The notes: generated from the letters alone by a model not told the origin. DNA of 64,000 bases from Hyperoodon ampullatus (GCA_949752795.1 OX457060.1:1840501-1904500); one strand, 5' to 3'; positions 20,311 to 32,813 are shown, numbered from the stretch's first letter. Made by a program: numbers and translations.

Positions 20311-21693
20311 AGACCATGTGATCCAACGGGTTCCCTGAGCCTGCCTCCCCAAAAGTGCCTGCCATGCCACCAGCTGAGTCACAACAAGGATCAGGGTTCC
20401 ACCTCAGTTGAACCCATGATATTGGTTGGTTTATGGGGCTCCCATTCTGCAGGAAACACAGTAGTGGACCTGCGAGGAATATAAAGAGCATCACGACTCA
20501 GCATGATGCTTTGGAGTATTTTGGGGACAGAGACATAAAGCCCATAAAGCATCTGGCATGGTACCTAGCATCTAGTAGATGCTCAGTAAATACTGGCTGC
20601 TCTTCAACGCCCTGCCTGATTCATTGCCTCCTCTTTCCCTTCAAAGTAGCTGTTTGTGCTTCTGAGAAGGGCGGCTGTCCAGCTCTTCTGCACCGGGGAG
20701 GGGCTTGGCTGAGGGATGGACACTGGTCATGGAACTTCCTATTCTTTTGTCCCTCCCTGGTTGAGGAGGGGAGCAGGCAGGAGATGAGAGCGGTGTGGTT
20801 GGCCATCACAAAGGTCCTGGAATACATCTGGGCGTCTGGTACTGCCGGTGCAAAGGACTGGGAGCAGGGAAGGGCCTCGCCTGTAGGTGCATTGTGGGAA
20901 GACGGCCCGTGGGTGAGGATAGGAGGGTCAGGGCCAGGAAGGCTGGACTTGGGCAGTAGTTCAGAAAAGGCGCGGTAAGAGCCTGATAGGAGCTGAAGGG
21001 GGAGTGCCGGGTGATAGAGACTGAGGAAGCGGATGAGACCAGACTCTTCAGCTGATTGGCTGCAGGGTGGAGCCAAGGCCCCATATCCACTGTTAGATCC
21101 TCACCTGGTGTGGATCAGTACGGATCTGAGTACAGGAGGCCACCTGGGATGATAGTCAGTGCGTCCCAAATGCTCCTGAGTGATGGAACAAGAATGTTTA
21201 CATCCAGAAATTCCTTGTCCAGCCGCCCTCCCAGGAATGCACCAAGACCTAAATTCTTCTGTATAGAGAAAAAGTGCAGGCCTTGGAATGGCCTCTCCAG
21301 CATTGTTCCTTGGGAAACACAGGAAGATGGGTTTCCTTTAGCTTTGTGGTGCTGACATCTGAATCCGGACCCCTCCCCCAGCCTTTGGGGTGGGGGAAGG
21401 GAGGCAGAGGACCAGGCAGTCAATGGAAAATAAACAACCACCTCTGCCCTTCTGATTTACTTCACATTCTTAGAATTTCCTCCCTTAGATTCTGGCTTTG
21501 TTATTTTAAAACTCCACACCTTGGTTAGGGCTGGGAGAATCCCTTATTGCTGTTGCTGTAGTGAGGCAGGTCCACACAGGGGGCACAGGCCCGGCACCCC
21601 AGGAGAAGGGACCCAGCCATCAGCCTGGTATCAGTGAGCTCCTGACTCAGCCTGTGTGAGGGAGACTTTTGGGCCGGGTGTAGTGTTTCCTTC
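20311..21693. other. Mixed unassigned stretch with small L2/MIR remnants
   Basis: A MIR/L2 3' end is visible at about 20540-20600 (GCATGGTACCTAGCATCTAGTAGATGCTCAGTAAATACTGG), and L2-like antisense text at about 20815-20990. No supported coding region. Confidence 0.45.
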
Positions 21694-21804
21694 CGTCACC
21701 AATTCATTCATTCATTTATTTATTCGTTCTTTCAACAGCTGTTTATTGAGCACTGTCAGGTATACTGCACTGTGCTGGATGCTGGGAATAGAGAGATGAA
21801 TTAA
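21694..21804 (-). mobile_element. L2 LINE end (antisense)
   Basis: ATTCATTCATTCATTTATTTATTCGTTCTTTCAACAGCTGTTTATTGAGCACTGTCAGG is the reverse complement of the L2 terminus, including its GAATGA-type tail. Confidence 0.8.
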
Positions 21805-22275
21805 TTGGAAAAATTGAAAATAATCTTAGGGGAAGATGCCATAATCAAGATGAATAATATTTTAATGCAATATTAAAAAAATAAAAATCAATCCATGCTG
21901 AACAAAACAGTAGAATTTTAAATAAAGACAGAAGAATTCGAGGGAAAGGAAAAATGAGTAATACTGATTATGGGTTCAGAATTGAATACGGCATTGGCAG
22001 AATATCACACAAGTATTAAAATATCTCATGGAAGTTTTCTTATCGACTTTTAGAAAGAAGCTCATGGTATATCATTGAGTGAAAAATAGATTACAGAACC
22101 ATATATAAAGTATGGTTTCTATTTAAAATATATCCAGGTCCTGGAAACTGTAAGAGCATATGCCAAGATGTTAATTGCTTTCTCTCTTTTATGGCCTTCA
22201 TTTTGTTTGTCTCTGCTTTTTTCATTTTTCGTGAACGTGTAATACTTGTATAATTAAAAGTATTTCAAAAAGACA
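21805..22275 (+). mobile_element. Old L1M 3' end
   Basis: The text GGAAGTTTTCTTATCGACTTTTAGAAAGAAGCTCATGGTATATCATTGAGTGAAAAATAGATTACAGAACCATATATAAAGTATGG and the ending TAATACTTGTATAATTAAAAGTATTTCAAAAAG follow the L1M 3' UTR. Confidence 0.65.
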
Positions 22276-22394
22276 AGAGAATTGTAGCAGAGCACGCTGG
22301 GCTGTACAATGTAGTTAACCCTGGGCTATGAGAGACTGGAAAATTCCCCAAATCACCCTGCTTCTCAGTGCTGGCAAGGGGGCAGGGCCAGGTT

Positions 22395-22520
22395 TACCAC
22401 TCCCACTTTATAGATGAGGAAGCCGAGGCTCAGCGAGGTGGAGAACTCAGAGAACAGTACCATTGGGACCTGGTGGAACCGGCCTTTGCATGCTGCCCTA
22501 CTGGATCCGCATTACCCACA
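22395..22520 (-). repeat. MIR fragment
   Basis: The block ACTCCCACTTTATAGATGAGGAAGCCGAGGCTCAGCGAGGTGGAGAACTCAG is antisense MIR. Confidence 0.7.
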
Positions 22521-23069
22521 GCCTGGTTTGCTGGCTTCCAGCTTCTTTCCCAGCTTCTTCCAAACTGAAACCTCTAAGCCTCCCTTCTTCTTGGCCAGCT
22601 GCTCCCCCACTGACCTACCTCTTCATTGGTGCTTTCTCAACAGAGAGCATAACTGTAGGAAGAAAACCTGCAAGAAATATCTGGGTGGGTGTGGCTGGCC
22701 CCTCTCTGGGCTTGTGAGGGACTGAGTGAAGGAATGAGAAAGTATTTCCAGTGTTATGTTTTTCTCTCTGGCACAGACACGCCCTGCAGATTGGCATGAA
22801 TCATAAGTAATTCTCTAAAGACCCCATCTTCCTGGAAATGCCTGGTGGTATTTCCCAGAGTTCAGAAGCCATCAGCCCCTCATGCCAGCAGGCTTGCCTA
22901 TTGCCCACCCGCTGCAAACTTCTGGCCGTCCCCGGGGGAGGGCCCTGAGGGGAGAGGGGCCTGAGGCAGAGGTGCCACTTCTGGAAGCTGCGGCCACTCT
23001 GGGGTTTGTTCACACAAGCCTCAGAGCTGAGACCTTCCTGACTTAGCAATCCAACTGTCTTAAGCATGG
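22521..23069. other. Unassigned stretch
   Basis: No supported gene or nameable repeat. Confidence 0.4.
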
Positions 23070-23479
23070 TGCCTGTGGTGGCAGAATAGAGGCCCTTTCT
23101 CTCCTAAGAAGCAGGTTTCCGGGCTCCAGCCCACTCTTAGCACTGTGTGGTGTCTGCTTGTCTATTGAATGTCTATTGAATGTCGTGAAGCAAGGGCACC
23201 CTTGCTTCTAAATGTGGGTGTGGCAGATTTCATTTCCCGAAGATGGCTGTGATAATATTCCTCTTGCAGCTGGCTATGGCTATGTCTCTAAATTATGGCA
23301 ATGACTTGTAAGTGGAATTATTGGGTAGAAATTTCTGGAAAGTTTCTTTCAAAGAGAAGTGGAATGCCCTTCTTGTCACTTTCTCCATACTGCTGCCTGT
23401 AATACAGATTGGATGGCTGGAGCCCTAGCAGCCTTATTGGACCATGAAGACAGGGTGGGGGAAAGCTTTAACAAATGCA
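23070..23479 (-). mobile_element. Possible LTR fossil
   Basis: Text near the right edge, CATACTGCTGCCTGTAATACAGATTGGATGGCTGGAGCCCTAGCAGCCTTATTGGACCATGAAGACAG, resembles a block seen in old MaLR-like LTRs. Family, strand and ends are uncertain. Confidence 0.35.
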
Positions 23480-24246
23480 AGAAACCCAGAAGCTATGAAA
23501 GAAAAATTGACATATTTGACTAGATTATAATTTTAAACTTTGTGTGGCAAGAGATAACACAAAGACAACAGATAAAGAGATTTGAAGACCATGTTTATAA
23601 ACCAGGACAAAAGAAGCAAAGAATTTTTAGAAACTGACAAGAAGAAGATAAATGACCCAATAGAAATATTGGCAATTTATTTAAGAACAATTCTAAAGAA
23701 CCAAAAGATATGAAAAATCACTACGAGTTAGCAAAGTAGTTAAATCAGCCACCCCCCAAAAATGAAAAGGATTGGTAATACCTATTGCTTGTGGACCTGC
23801 AGAGAAAGAAAAGGATATTCACATACATTGTTAGTGGAAATGTTCATTTTTATAGGCTTTCTTAAAAATCAATCTGGCAACATCAATTAAAATTATTATA
23901 TAAAATTAACAATTTGATATATTATAAGTTGTATAAATTATATGTACATAAATATATTTTGACTGCCAATCTATTCTTTATCATCTATCCTCAAATATCT
24001 GTACGAGATAATGATAATTATTGCAGCTCTGTCCATAGTGTCCAAAAACTGGAATCAAAGTGAATGACCATTTATAGGTTGAGTAAATTAGGGTGCATCC
24101 ATACCTAGGAAAGTTGTGCAGCCATTTAAAAGAATGAAATAGAGAAATGCCATAATAAATTTTCATTAGACATTGATGAATAAGTAAAGCAAGATGAAGA
24201 AAAGCATTTACAGTATTTAGGGAAAACAATGATTTAAAAACCTAGA
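23480..24246 (+). mobile_element. Old L1M fragment (target of the younger L1)
   Basis: AT-rich L1M text: AAACTTTGTGTGGCAAGAGATAACACAAAGACAACAGATAAAG, CATACATTGTTAGTGGAAATG, TTGGAATTATTGCAGCTCTG-type blocks, and CAGCCATTTAAAAGAATGAAATAGAG. The younger L1 at 24247 is inserted at its right edge, sharing the duplicated AAAAACCTAGA. Confidence 0.65.
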
Positions 24247-24338
24247 TATAGCAGAAGCAAGAAGAACTACAATCATGCAGCCTTTGGAACAAAAACCACA
24301 TTCACAGAAAGTTAAACAAAGTGAAAAGGCAGAGGGCT

Positions 24339-25225
24339 ATGTACCAGATGAAGGAACAAGATAAACCCCCAGAAAAACAACCAAATGAAGTGGAGATAGG
24401 CAACCTTCCAGAAAAAGAATCCAGAATAATGATAGTGAAGATGATCCAGGACCTCGGAAAAAGAATGGAGGCAAAGACTGAGAAGATGTAAGAAATGTTT
24501 AACAAAGACCTAGAAGAATTAAAGAACAAACTAACAGAGATGAACAATAAAATAACTGAAATGAAAATTACACTAGGAGGAATCAATAGCAGAATAACTG
24601 AGGGAGAAGAATGGATAAGTGACCTGGAAGACAGAATGGTGGAATTCACTGCTGCGGAACAGAAAAAGAAAAAAGAATGAAAAGAAATGAAGACAGCCTA
24701 AAAGACCTCTGGGATGACATTAAACACAACAACATTCACGTCAAAGGGGTCCCAGAAGGAGAAGAGAGAGAGAAAGGACCCAAGAAAATATTTGAAGAGA
24801 TTATAGTCAAAAACTTCCCTAACATGGGAAAGGAAATAGCTACCCAAGTCCAGGAAGTGCACAGAGTCCCATACAGGATAAACGCAAGGAGAAACACACC
24901 AAGACACATAGTAATCAAACTGGCAAAAATTAAAGACAAAGAAAATTTATTGAAAGCAGCAAGGGAAAAACGAAAAATAACATACAAGGGGACTCCCGTA
25001 AGGTTAACAGCTGATTTCTCAGCAGAAACTCTACAAGCCAGAAGGGAGTAGCATGATATACTTAAAGTGATGAAAGGGAAGAACCTACAACCAAGATTAC
25101 TCTACCCAGCAAGGATCTCATTCAGATTCGATGGAGAAATCAAAAGCTTTACAGACAAGCAAAAGCTAAGAGAATTCAGCACCACCAAACCAGCTCTACA
25201 ACAAATACTAAAGGAACTTCTCTAA
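24339..25225 (+). pseudogene. L1 ORF1 pseudogene
   Basis: ORF1 encodes the L1 RNA-binding, chaperone-like trimeric protein that packages L1 RNA in the cytoplasm. The likely start is ATG 24339. The coiled-coil region is readable at 24495-24680 (heptad-rich, Glu/Lys/Leu, with repeated 'NKLTEMNNKITEMK' spacing). The RRM and C-terminal domain is readable at 24677-25051, ending '...TYKGTPVRLTADFSAETLQARRE'. Breaks are: TAA at 24489-24491 where CAA is expected, a one-base loss in the A-rich segment near 24665 that shifts frame, and TAG at 25049-25051 where TGG is expected. The natural stop is TAA 25223-25225. About 290 codons in all, a normal ORF1 length if the breaks are ignored. Confidence 0.9.
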
Positions 25226-25283
25226 GTGGGAGACACAAGAGAAGAAAAGGACCGACAAAAACAAACCCAAAACAATTAAGAAA

Positions 25284-28200
25284 ATGGTAACAGGAACATA
25301 CATATCAATAATTACCTTAAACGTGAATGGATTAAATGCTCCAACCAAAAGACACAGGCTCACTGAATGGATAAAAAAACAAGACCCATATATATGCTGT
25401 CTATAAGAGACCCACTTCAGACCTAGGGACACATACAGACTGAAAGTGAGGGGATGGAGAAAGATATTCCATGGAAATGGAAATCAAAAGAGAGCTGGAG
25501 TAGCAATACTCATATCAGATAAAATAGACTTTAAAATAAAGAATGGTACAAGAGACAAGGAAAGACACTACATAATGATCAAGGGATCAATCCAAGAAGA
25601 AGATATCACAATTATAAATATATATACACCCAACATAGGAGCACCTCAATACATAAGGCAACTGCTTACAGCTATAAAAGAGGAAATTGACAGTAACACA
25701 ATAATAGTGGGGGATTTTAACACCTCACTTACACCAATGGACAGATCATCCAAACAGAAAATTAACAAGGAAAAGTAAGCTTTAAATGACACAATAGACC
25801 AGATAGATTTAATTGATATTTATAGGACATTCCATCCAAAAACAGCAGATTACACTTTCTTCTCAAGTGTGCACAGAAGATTCTGCAGCATAGATCACAT
25901 CTTGGGTCACAAATCAAGCCTCAGTAAATTTAAGAAAACTGAGATCATATCAAGCATCTTTTCTGATCACAGCGCTATGAGATTAGATACCAATTACAGG
26001 GAAAAAAATGTAAAAAACACAAACACATGGAGTCTAAACAATACGTTACTAAATAACCAAGAGATCACTGAAGAAATCAAAGAGGAAATCAAAAGATACC
26101 TAGAGACAAATTACAATGAAAACACGACACTCTATGGGATGCAGCAAAAACAGTTCTAAGAGGGAAGTTTATAGCTATACAAACTTACCTCAAAAAACAA
26201 GAAAAATGTCAAATAAACCATCTAGCGTTACACCTAAAGGAACTAGAGAAAGAAGAACAAACTAAACCCAAAGTTAGCAGAAGGAAAGAAATCATAAACA
26301 TCAGAGCAGAAATAAATGACACAGAAACAAAGAAAACAATAACAAAGATCAATAAAACTAAAAGCTTGTTCTTTGAGGAGATAAACAAAATTGATAAACC
26401 ATTAGCCAGACTCATCAAGAAAAAGAGGGAGAGGTCTCAAATCAATAAAATTAGAAATGAAAAAGGAGAAGTTACAACAGACACCGCAGAAATACAAAGC
26501 ATCCTAAGAGACTACTACAAGCAACTCTATGCCAATAAAATGGACAACCAGGAAGAAATGGACAAATTCTTAGAAAGTCATAACCTTCTGAGACTGAACC
26601 AGGAAGAAATAGAAAATATGAACAGACCAATCACAAGTAATGACATTGAAACTGTGATTAAAAACCTTCCAGCAAACAAAAGTCCAGGACCAGATGGCTT
26701 CACAGGAGAATTCTATCAAACATTTAGAGAAGAGCTAACACCCATCCTTCTCAAACTCTTCCAAAAGATTGCAGAGGAAGGAAAACTTCCAAACTCATTC
26801 TATGAGGCCACCATCACCCTGACCCCAAAACCAGACAAAGATACTATAAAAAAGGAAAATTACAGACCAATATCACTGATGAATATAGATGCAAAAATCC
26901 TCAACAAAATACTAGCAAGCAGAATCCAACAACACATTAAAAGGATCATACAACATGATCAAGTGGGATTTATCCCAGGGATGCAAGGATTCTTCAATAT
27001 ATGCAAATCAATCAATGTGATACACCATATTAACAAATTGAGGAATAAAAACCATACGATAATGTCAACAGATGCAGAAAAAGCTTTTGACAAAATTCAA
27101 CACCCATTTATTATAAAAACTCTCCAGAAAGTGGGCATAGAGGGAACCTACTTCAACATAATAAAGGCCATATATGACAAACCCACAGCAAACATCATTC
27201 TCAATGGTGAAAAACTGAAAGCATTTCCTCTAAGATCAGCAAAAAGACAAGGATGTCCACTCTCACCACTATTATTTAACATAGTTTTGGAAGTCCTAGC
27301 CACAGCAGTCAGAGAAGACAAAGAAATAAAAGGAATTCAAATTGGAAAAGAAGAAGTAAAACTGTCACTGTCCGCAGATGACATGATACTATACATAGAG
27401 AATCCTAAAGATGCCACCAGAAAACTACTAGAGCTAATCAATGAATTTGGTAAAGTTATAGGATACAAAATTAATGCACAGAAATCTCTTGCATTCCTAT
27501 ACACTAATGATGAAAAATCTGAAAGAGAAATTAAAGAAACACCCCCATTTACCATTGCAACAAAAAGAATAAAATACCTAGGAAGAAACCTACCTAGGGA
27601 GACAAAAGCCCTGTATGCAGAAAACTGTAAGACATTGATGAAATAAATTAAAGATGATACAAAGAGATGGAGAGATATACCATGTTCTTGGATTGGAAGA
27701 ATCAATATTGTGAAAATGACTATACTACCCCAAGCAATCTACAGATTCAATGCAATCTCTATCAAATAACCAATGGCATTTTTTACAGAACTAGAGCAAA
27801 AAAATCTTAAAATTTGTATGGAGACACAAAAGACCCCGAATAGCCAAAGCAGTCTTGAGGGAAAAAAACGGAGCTGGAGGAATCAGACTCCCTGACTTCA
27901 GACTATACTACAAAGCTACAGTAATCAAGACAATGTGGTACTGGCACAAAAACAGAAATATAGATCAATGGAACAAGATAGAAAACCCAGAGATAAACCC
28001 ACACACCTATGATCAACTGATCTATGACAAAGGAGGCAAGGATATACAATGGAGAAAAGACAGTCTCTTCAATAAGTGGTGCTGGGAAAACTGGACAGCT
28101 ACATGTAAAAGGATGAAATTAGAAAACTCCCTAACACCATACACAAAAATAAACTCAAAAAGGATTAGAGATCTAAATGTACACCTGGACACTATAAAAC

Positions 28201-29118
28201 TCTTAGAGGAAAACATAGGAAGAACACTCTTTGACATAAATCACAGCAAGATCTTTTTTGATCCACCTCCTAGAGTAATGGAAATAAAAACAAAAATAAA
28301 CAAATGGGACCTAATGAAACTTAAAAGCTTTTGCACAGCAAAGGAAATCATAAACAAGACCAAAAGACAGCCCTCAGAATGGGAGAAATATTTGCAAACG
28401 AATCAACGGACAAAGGATTAATCTCCAATATATATAAACAGCTCATGCAGCTCAATATTAAAAAAACAAACAACCCAATCCAAAAATGGGCAGAAGACCT
28501 AAATAGACATTTCTCCAAAGAAGACATACAGATGGCCAAGAAGCACATGAAAAGCTGCTGAACATCACTAATTATTAGAGAAATGCAAATCAAAACTACA
28601 ATGAGGTATCACCTCACACCAGTTAGAATGGGCAACATCAGAAAATCTACAAACAACAAATGCTGGAGAGGGTGTGGAGAAAAGGGAGCCCTCCTGCACT
28701 GTTGGTGGGAATGTAAATTGATACAGCCACTATGGAGGTTCCTTAAAAAACTAAAAATAGTATTACCATATGACCCAGCAATCCCACTACTGGCATATAC
28801 CCAGAGAAAAACATAATTCAAAAAGACCCATGCACCCCAATGTTCATTGCAGCAGTATTTACAATAGCCAGGTCATGGAAGCAACCTAAATGCCCATTGA
28901 CAGACGAATGGATAAAGAAGATGTGGTACATATATAAATGGAATATTACTCAGCCATAAAAAGGAACGATATTGGGTCATTTGTAGAGACGTGAATGTAT
29001 CTAGAGACTGTCATACAGAGTGAAGTAAGTCAGAAAGAGAAAAACAAATATCGTATATTAACACATATATGTGGAACCTAGAAAATGGTACAGATGAACT
29101 GGTTTGCAGGGCAGAAAT
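25284..29118 (+). pseudogene. L1 ORF2 pseudogene (endonuclease, reverse transcriptase, Cys/His domain)
   Basis: ORF2 is the enzyme that nicks the target (5'-TTTT/AA type) and copies RNA into it. The likely start is ATG 25284. An apurinic/apyrimidinic-type endonuclease follows: the ETH motif lies just after a TAA at 25404-25406, GDFN near 25712, and SDH near 25968. The longest intact stretch is the reverse transcriptase (26366-27646, 426 codons), with 'DAEKAFDK' and a catalytic 'SADD' where L1 normally has FADD (about 27370). TAA at 27644-27646 then ends that frame. The C-terminal part reads at 27855-28421, loses frame by a one-base deletion near 28387, has TGA at 28559-28561, and shows a CX3CX7HX4C cluster near 28660-28720 before another one-base loss near 28793. 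The 3' end of the ORF is approximate. Confidence 0.9.
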
Positions 29119-29284
29119 TGAGACACTGAAGTAGAGAAAAAAACGTATGGACACCAAGGGGGGAAAGCGGCAGGGGGTGGTGGTGGTGGTGTGATGAATT
29201 GGGCGATTGGGATTGACATGTACACACTGATATGCATAAAATGGATGACTTATAAGAACCTGCTGTATAAAAAAAAAACCTAGA

Positions 29285-29342
29285 GTCATATATATATATA
29301 TACACATATATATATACATAGTTTATGTATATATATATATAC

Positions 29343-29373
<31 letters not shown>

Positions 29374-29392
29374 TATATATGTATATATATAC
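29285..29392. repeat. (AT)n / ATATAC low-complexity tract
   Basis: About 105 bp of TATATA with CACATA and GTATAT interruptions, directly after the L1 target duplication. Confidence 0.97.
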
Positions 29393-29492
29393 GTTGTTTG
29401 TTTAGGTCCTTCAAGAATGAGTCACTAAAATGGGATATTAGAGTTCAAGTTTATTGGGAAAAACTCCTGTGATTAAAAAAATGGGGAGTTTG

Positions 29493-29830
29493 GGGCTTCC
29501 CTGGTGATGCAGTGGATAAGAATCTGCTTGTCAATGCAGGGGACACAGGTTCGATCTCTGGTGCGGGAAGATCCCACATGCCGTGGAGCAACTAAGCCCA
29601 TGTGCCACAAGTACTGACCCTGCAGTCTAGAGCCCGTGAGCCACAACTACTGAGCGCACGTGCCAGAGCTACTGAAGCCCGCGCGCCTAGGGCCCGTGCT
29701 CCACAACAGGAGAAGCCACTGCAATGAGAAGCCCATGCACCACAACCAAGAGTAACCCCCACTCACAGAAAGCCCACGCACAGCAGCGAAGACCCAACGC
29801 AGCCAAAAATAAATAAATAAATAAATTTTT
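29493..29830 (+). mobile_element. CHR SINE, long subtype, with target duplication
   Basis: About 338 bp. The head is GGGCTTCCCTGGTGATGCAG with a B-box-like GGTTCGATCTC, followed by the long body of GTGCCACAAGTACTG and CCACAACTACTGAGC units and an AAATAAATAAATAAATAAATTT tail. The flanks AAAATGGGGAGTTTG (ending 29492) and AAAATGGGAAGTTTG (29831-29845) differ by one base, the target duplication. Confidence 0.95.
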
Positions 29831-29845
29831 AAAATGGGAAGTTTG

Positions 29846-30236
29846 CTGGAGGAGGCTGGGAAAATGCAGTTCTAAGAAAGTTTCGGCAACTCGGATGGGG
29901 TGTCACTGAATCAAAGTCCCAGGTTCCTGGAGTCCAGTGTCCTGGGAACAGACCTGGCTTAATGTCCATGCCTTGCTGGGTCAAAGACGGGGGAAGCCTG
30001 GCCTCAATGCAAACACTACAGTCAGAGGCATGAGAGGTGCAGTCCTGTGCTGCCACATGTTCACACATGTGGATATGCTTGCATATGTTTGTGTCTAAAT
30101 ATGGATATATCTGCATGTATGTATACATGTGGATATGTGTGTGTATATATACATTTAGTAGATGTGTGATATCTAGGCATAGAGACAAGTGTGGAAGGAT
30201 ACGCACTAGGTTGCTACATGGGTTATGGGAAGGGGT
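29846..30236. other. Unassigned, with a TG/TA-rich part
   Basis: Positions about 30057-30155 are rich in ATGTGGATATG, TGTATGTATAC and similar short units. No gene seen. Confidence 0.5.
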
Positions 30237-30332
30237 CCTACAAAAGGAAAAAGGAAAAAAGAGAAAGAAAGAAAGGAAGGAAGGAAGGAAGGAAGAAAGA
30301 AAGAGAAAGAAAAGAAAAGAAGAAAAAAATGC
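30237..30332. repeat. (GAAA)n / (GGAA)n microsatellite
   Basis: A purine-only tract of AGAAAGAAAGAAAGGAAGGAAGG type. Overlapping Lys/Glu-rich or Phe/Leu-rich frames are artefacts of it. Confidence 0.95.
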
Positions 30333-30419
30333 ACTAAAATCTCTAGAATTCCAGGCTCCTATATTCAACAGTCTATACAACATCTGAAGAAGTATCTCAG
30401 TTTCTACATGTTTAAAAAA

Positions 30420-31090
30420 TGAATTTGAGTTTCTCACCTCCAGTGATCAAACCCCGCTCTTCTTGCAGCCCTACTCAGTTTCTGATTCCGGTTTGTCTGT
30501 AGATTTCCTGTTTTCCTCCTACTGGAAGTCTTTAGAATCTTTTTTATGCCAGGTATTTGGAAATCTCTCCACCACTTCTCTTGCTCTGGGTCTTTCTTCA
30601 TTTACTGTACTGGGTACTTGACAGGCACTTAACTCATGTCCTTCCGTTCAGGGAAGTTCTCTTGTGATATTTTTACATATGATTTCCTTCTCTCACTTCC
30701 TCTGTACCTCCTTTCCTCACTGGGCCTCTGATTGAGCCGCCAAATTTTTTCATCTTTTCTCTCCTGTCCTTTCTCTTTTTAGTCTCTCTGGATGATTTTT
30801 CTCATCTCCAACTCTTCCTATTAAATCTTATCTGTTTTATTTTAGAATCACAATTTTGATTTCTGATTTTTTTTCTTTCTGTCTTTAAAAAATATTCTGA
30901 TCTAATTTAACAGAAGCCATTTTCTCATCTCTCTAAAGATATTACTGTTTTCCTTGACGTTTTCTTCTACTCTGTGCATTACATGTTGTCTGCTTTATTC
31001 TGTTTCTTTGTTGTGGTTTCTGTCTTTTGTATCAGGAGTTTTTTCAAGTGACTGGTGACTCTTGCACATCTGTTCATAATTCAAGAGGGG
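30420..31090 (-). repeat. AT-rich LINE-like stretch
   Basis: T-rich text (CTCTTTTTAGTCTCTCTGGATGATTTTTCTCATCTCC, TTTTAGAATCACAATTTTGATTTCTG) resembles antisense old L1 3' UTR. The family is unassigned. Confidence 0.4.
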
Positions 31091-31639
31091 TGCTCAGAAA
31101 AATCTAACAGGAAACTGTGTGCTTGGCTAGAGCTTTGTTTCACTGGAGGGTGATAGGAGGACCGGGGTTTGTCTGGGGAGCCCCAGGTGTCAGTTTCTGT
31201 GGGTCTTTCCTCTGAGGCCATTCAGTTTCTTCTGAGAATGGTATAATCTACCCCTGGTGGGGAGGGCAGGGCTCACAGCATGGCTGAGTGGCAGCCAGTG
31301 TTTGGGGGTGTGGGGGCAAGCGGTCATGGGGCTCATCCTCCATGTGTGGACCTTCACCCAATCCCCCGTTTTCAGTGCTGGGTCTCCCTTACCCGCTGTT
31401 GTGCCCTGGTGCCCCTGAATCTGGAGTCCCCGGGGTCTAACTTTACAGTCTCCTCCGGCTGAAGGATAAGCTAGCCTGCTGCCCAGTGGGGAGGGAGCCG
31501 GGGTCTCACTGCTTGTGCCCTGCTTTCCACTGCAGCCCCTCCTGCAGGGCCTGCCTCCTGAGAACCCAGAAGAGTAGTTGGTGGGCTCCTGACGGGCAGG
31601 TCCCTCCAGACTGGCACTTGGTTTTAGTCTGTCCATCTG
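31091..31639. other. Unassigned stretch
   Basis: No supported gene. A 148-codon minus-strand frame at 31190-31636 has no recognised domain. Confidence 0.4.
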
Positions 31640-31915
31640 CCACTTACTTTTCCTCTTTTATAACATCTTTGCTCTGTTAGTTTTCCCCCTCTACCCCCTG
31701 CCATCTAAGGGTCCTTGTGGGACTACATATGATTTATATATATCTATATATCTCCCATATATACATATACATATATATATGTAGTTCTGCAATTTGCTTT
31801 CTTCACTCATTACTAGGTCATGGGCATTATTCCATACTGCATATTCAGGTCTATCCATCCCCTGGATGTATTTAACTATCCCCCCTTGTCATGACTTCAT
31901 GTGGTGGCTTGTTTC
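31640..31915 (-). mobile_element. Old L1 fragment (antisense)
   Basis: The text TAGTTCTGCAATTTGCTTTCTTCACTCATTACTAGGTCATGGGCATTATTCC and TATTTAACTATCC is antisense L1 3' region. It holds a TATATA-rich run at about 31730-31782. Confidence 0.6.
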
Positions 31916-32600
31916 AGCATTTTCACCCCTGAAACCAGGGTTGCTGGGAGCTTCCTGTGTGTCCACAGTGGTGCACCCTGCCCTCCACCCTGAGCCTCCA
32001 TCTGCAGGACCCTGCCGGTCACAGCTGGATCGGAGACCCTCACGCCACGTCTCTGCTGGGAGATGTGCTGAGATGGAGTTGGAGGGTGGCTCTCGCCCTT
32101 CCGGAAGAGGGTGGGTGTGCAGGACGGTGCTAGCGAGGGACCTGGCTTCCCTGCCAATCGGCCCATCGGAGTGCCTGACGCTGACTCACTCTCAGTGTCT
32201 CCACTTTTCTAGGGAGGAGGCCTCCCCAACTGCCCAGGGCAGCACCGTGAGTCAGAGATGAGGCTCCTGTCCCACCTGCCCCCACCCTCGAGCCCTGGTT
32301 CCCAGGTCCGAGTTCCCAGGCAGGCTGCCGCAGACATGCCAGTGAGAGGGTGTCCAGGCTTTAAGATGACCCGGCAGCCTGGGCTGAGAAGGTCTTCAAT
32401 GGTATTTATTTATTTTTTGAATAAGTAAGATATCCATAGACTCTTTACATTCTTGGACTCAAATATGGTGAAATTGTCCCTCACGTTCTTGTCACACAGC
32501 CAGGCAGCTCCTTTCATTACAGGCAACTGTTGCTAATTTCTTGTGCAGTCTTAAAGAGATATTTTAACGGGAAAAAGAAAAGGTCAAAAAAGGCCCACAC
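31916..32600. other. Unassigned stretch
   Basis: GC-rich on the left and AT-rich on the right. No supported gene or repeat. Confidence 0.4.
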
Positions 32601-32601
32601 G

Positions 32602-32813
32602 GGGCTTCCCTGGTGGCGCAGTGGTTGAGAGTCCGCCTGCCGATGCAGGGGACACGGGTTCGTGCCCAGGTCCGGGAGGATCCCTCATGCCGCGGAGCGG
32701 CTAGGCCTGTGAGCCATGGCCGCTGAGCCTGCGCGTCCGGAGCCTGTGCTCCGCAACGGGAGAGGCCACAGCAGTGAGAGGCCCGCGTACCGCAAAAAAA
32801 AAAAAAAAAAAAA
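32602..32813 (+). mobile_element. CHR SINE, young short subtype
   Basis: Complete element from GGGCTTCCCTGGTGGCGCAG to AGAGGCCCGCGTACCGC plus about 20 A. The flanks AAAAGGCCCACACG (ending 32601) and AAAAGTCCACACG (after the tail) form an imperfect target duplication. Confidence 0.96.

Larger units (their letters stand above)
24247..29273 (+). mobile_element. Nearly full-length LINE-1, inactive
   Basis: The 5.0-kb element runs from just upstream of ORF1 to a poly-A tail. The direct repeat AAAAACCTAGA at 24236-24246 and about 29274-29284 is the target duplication, so both ends are exact. The 5' UTR promoter is missing (5' truncation). ORF1 and ORF2 are both broken by nonsense and frameshift changes (see separate entries). 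The sequence is close to the L1 type of whales and other cetartiodactyls. It cannot mobilise itself. Confidence 0.95.

Noticed and set aside
26366..27646. A 426-codon reverse transcriptase as a domesticated or retron-like gene
   Set aside because: It is the central part of a LINE-1 ORF2 with normal L1 flanks, target duplication and inactivating changes on both sides.
30225..30422. Lysine-rich small protein
   Set aside because: It is encoded by the (GAAA)n/(GGAA)n tract.
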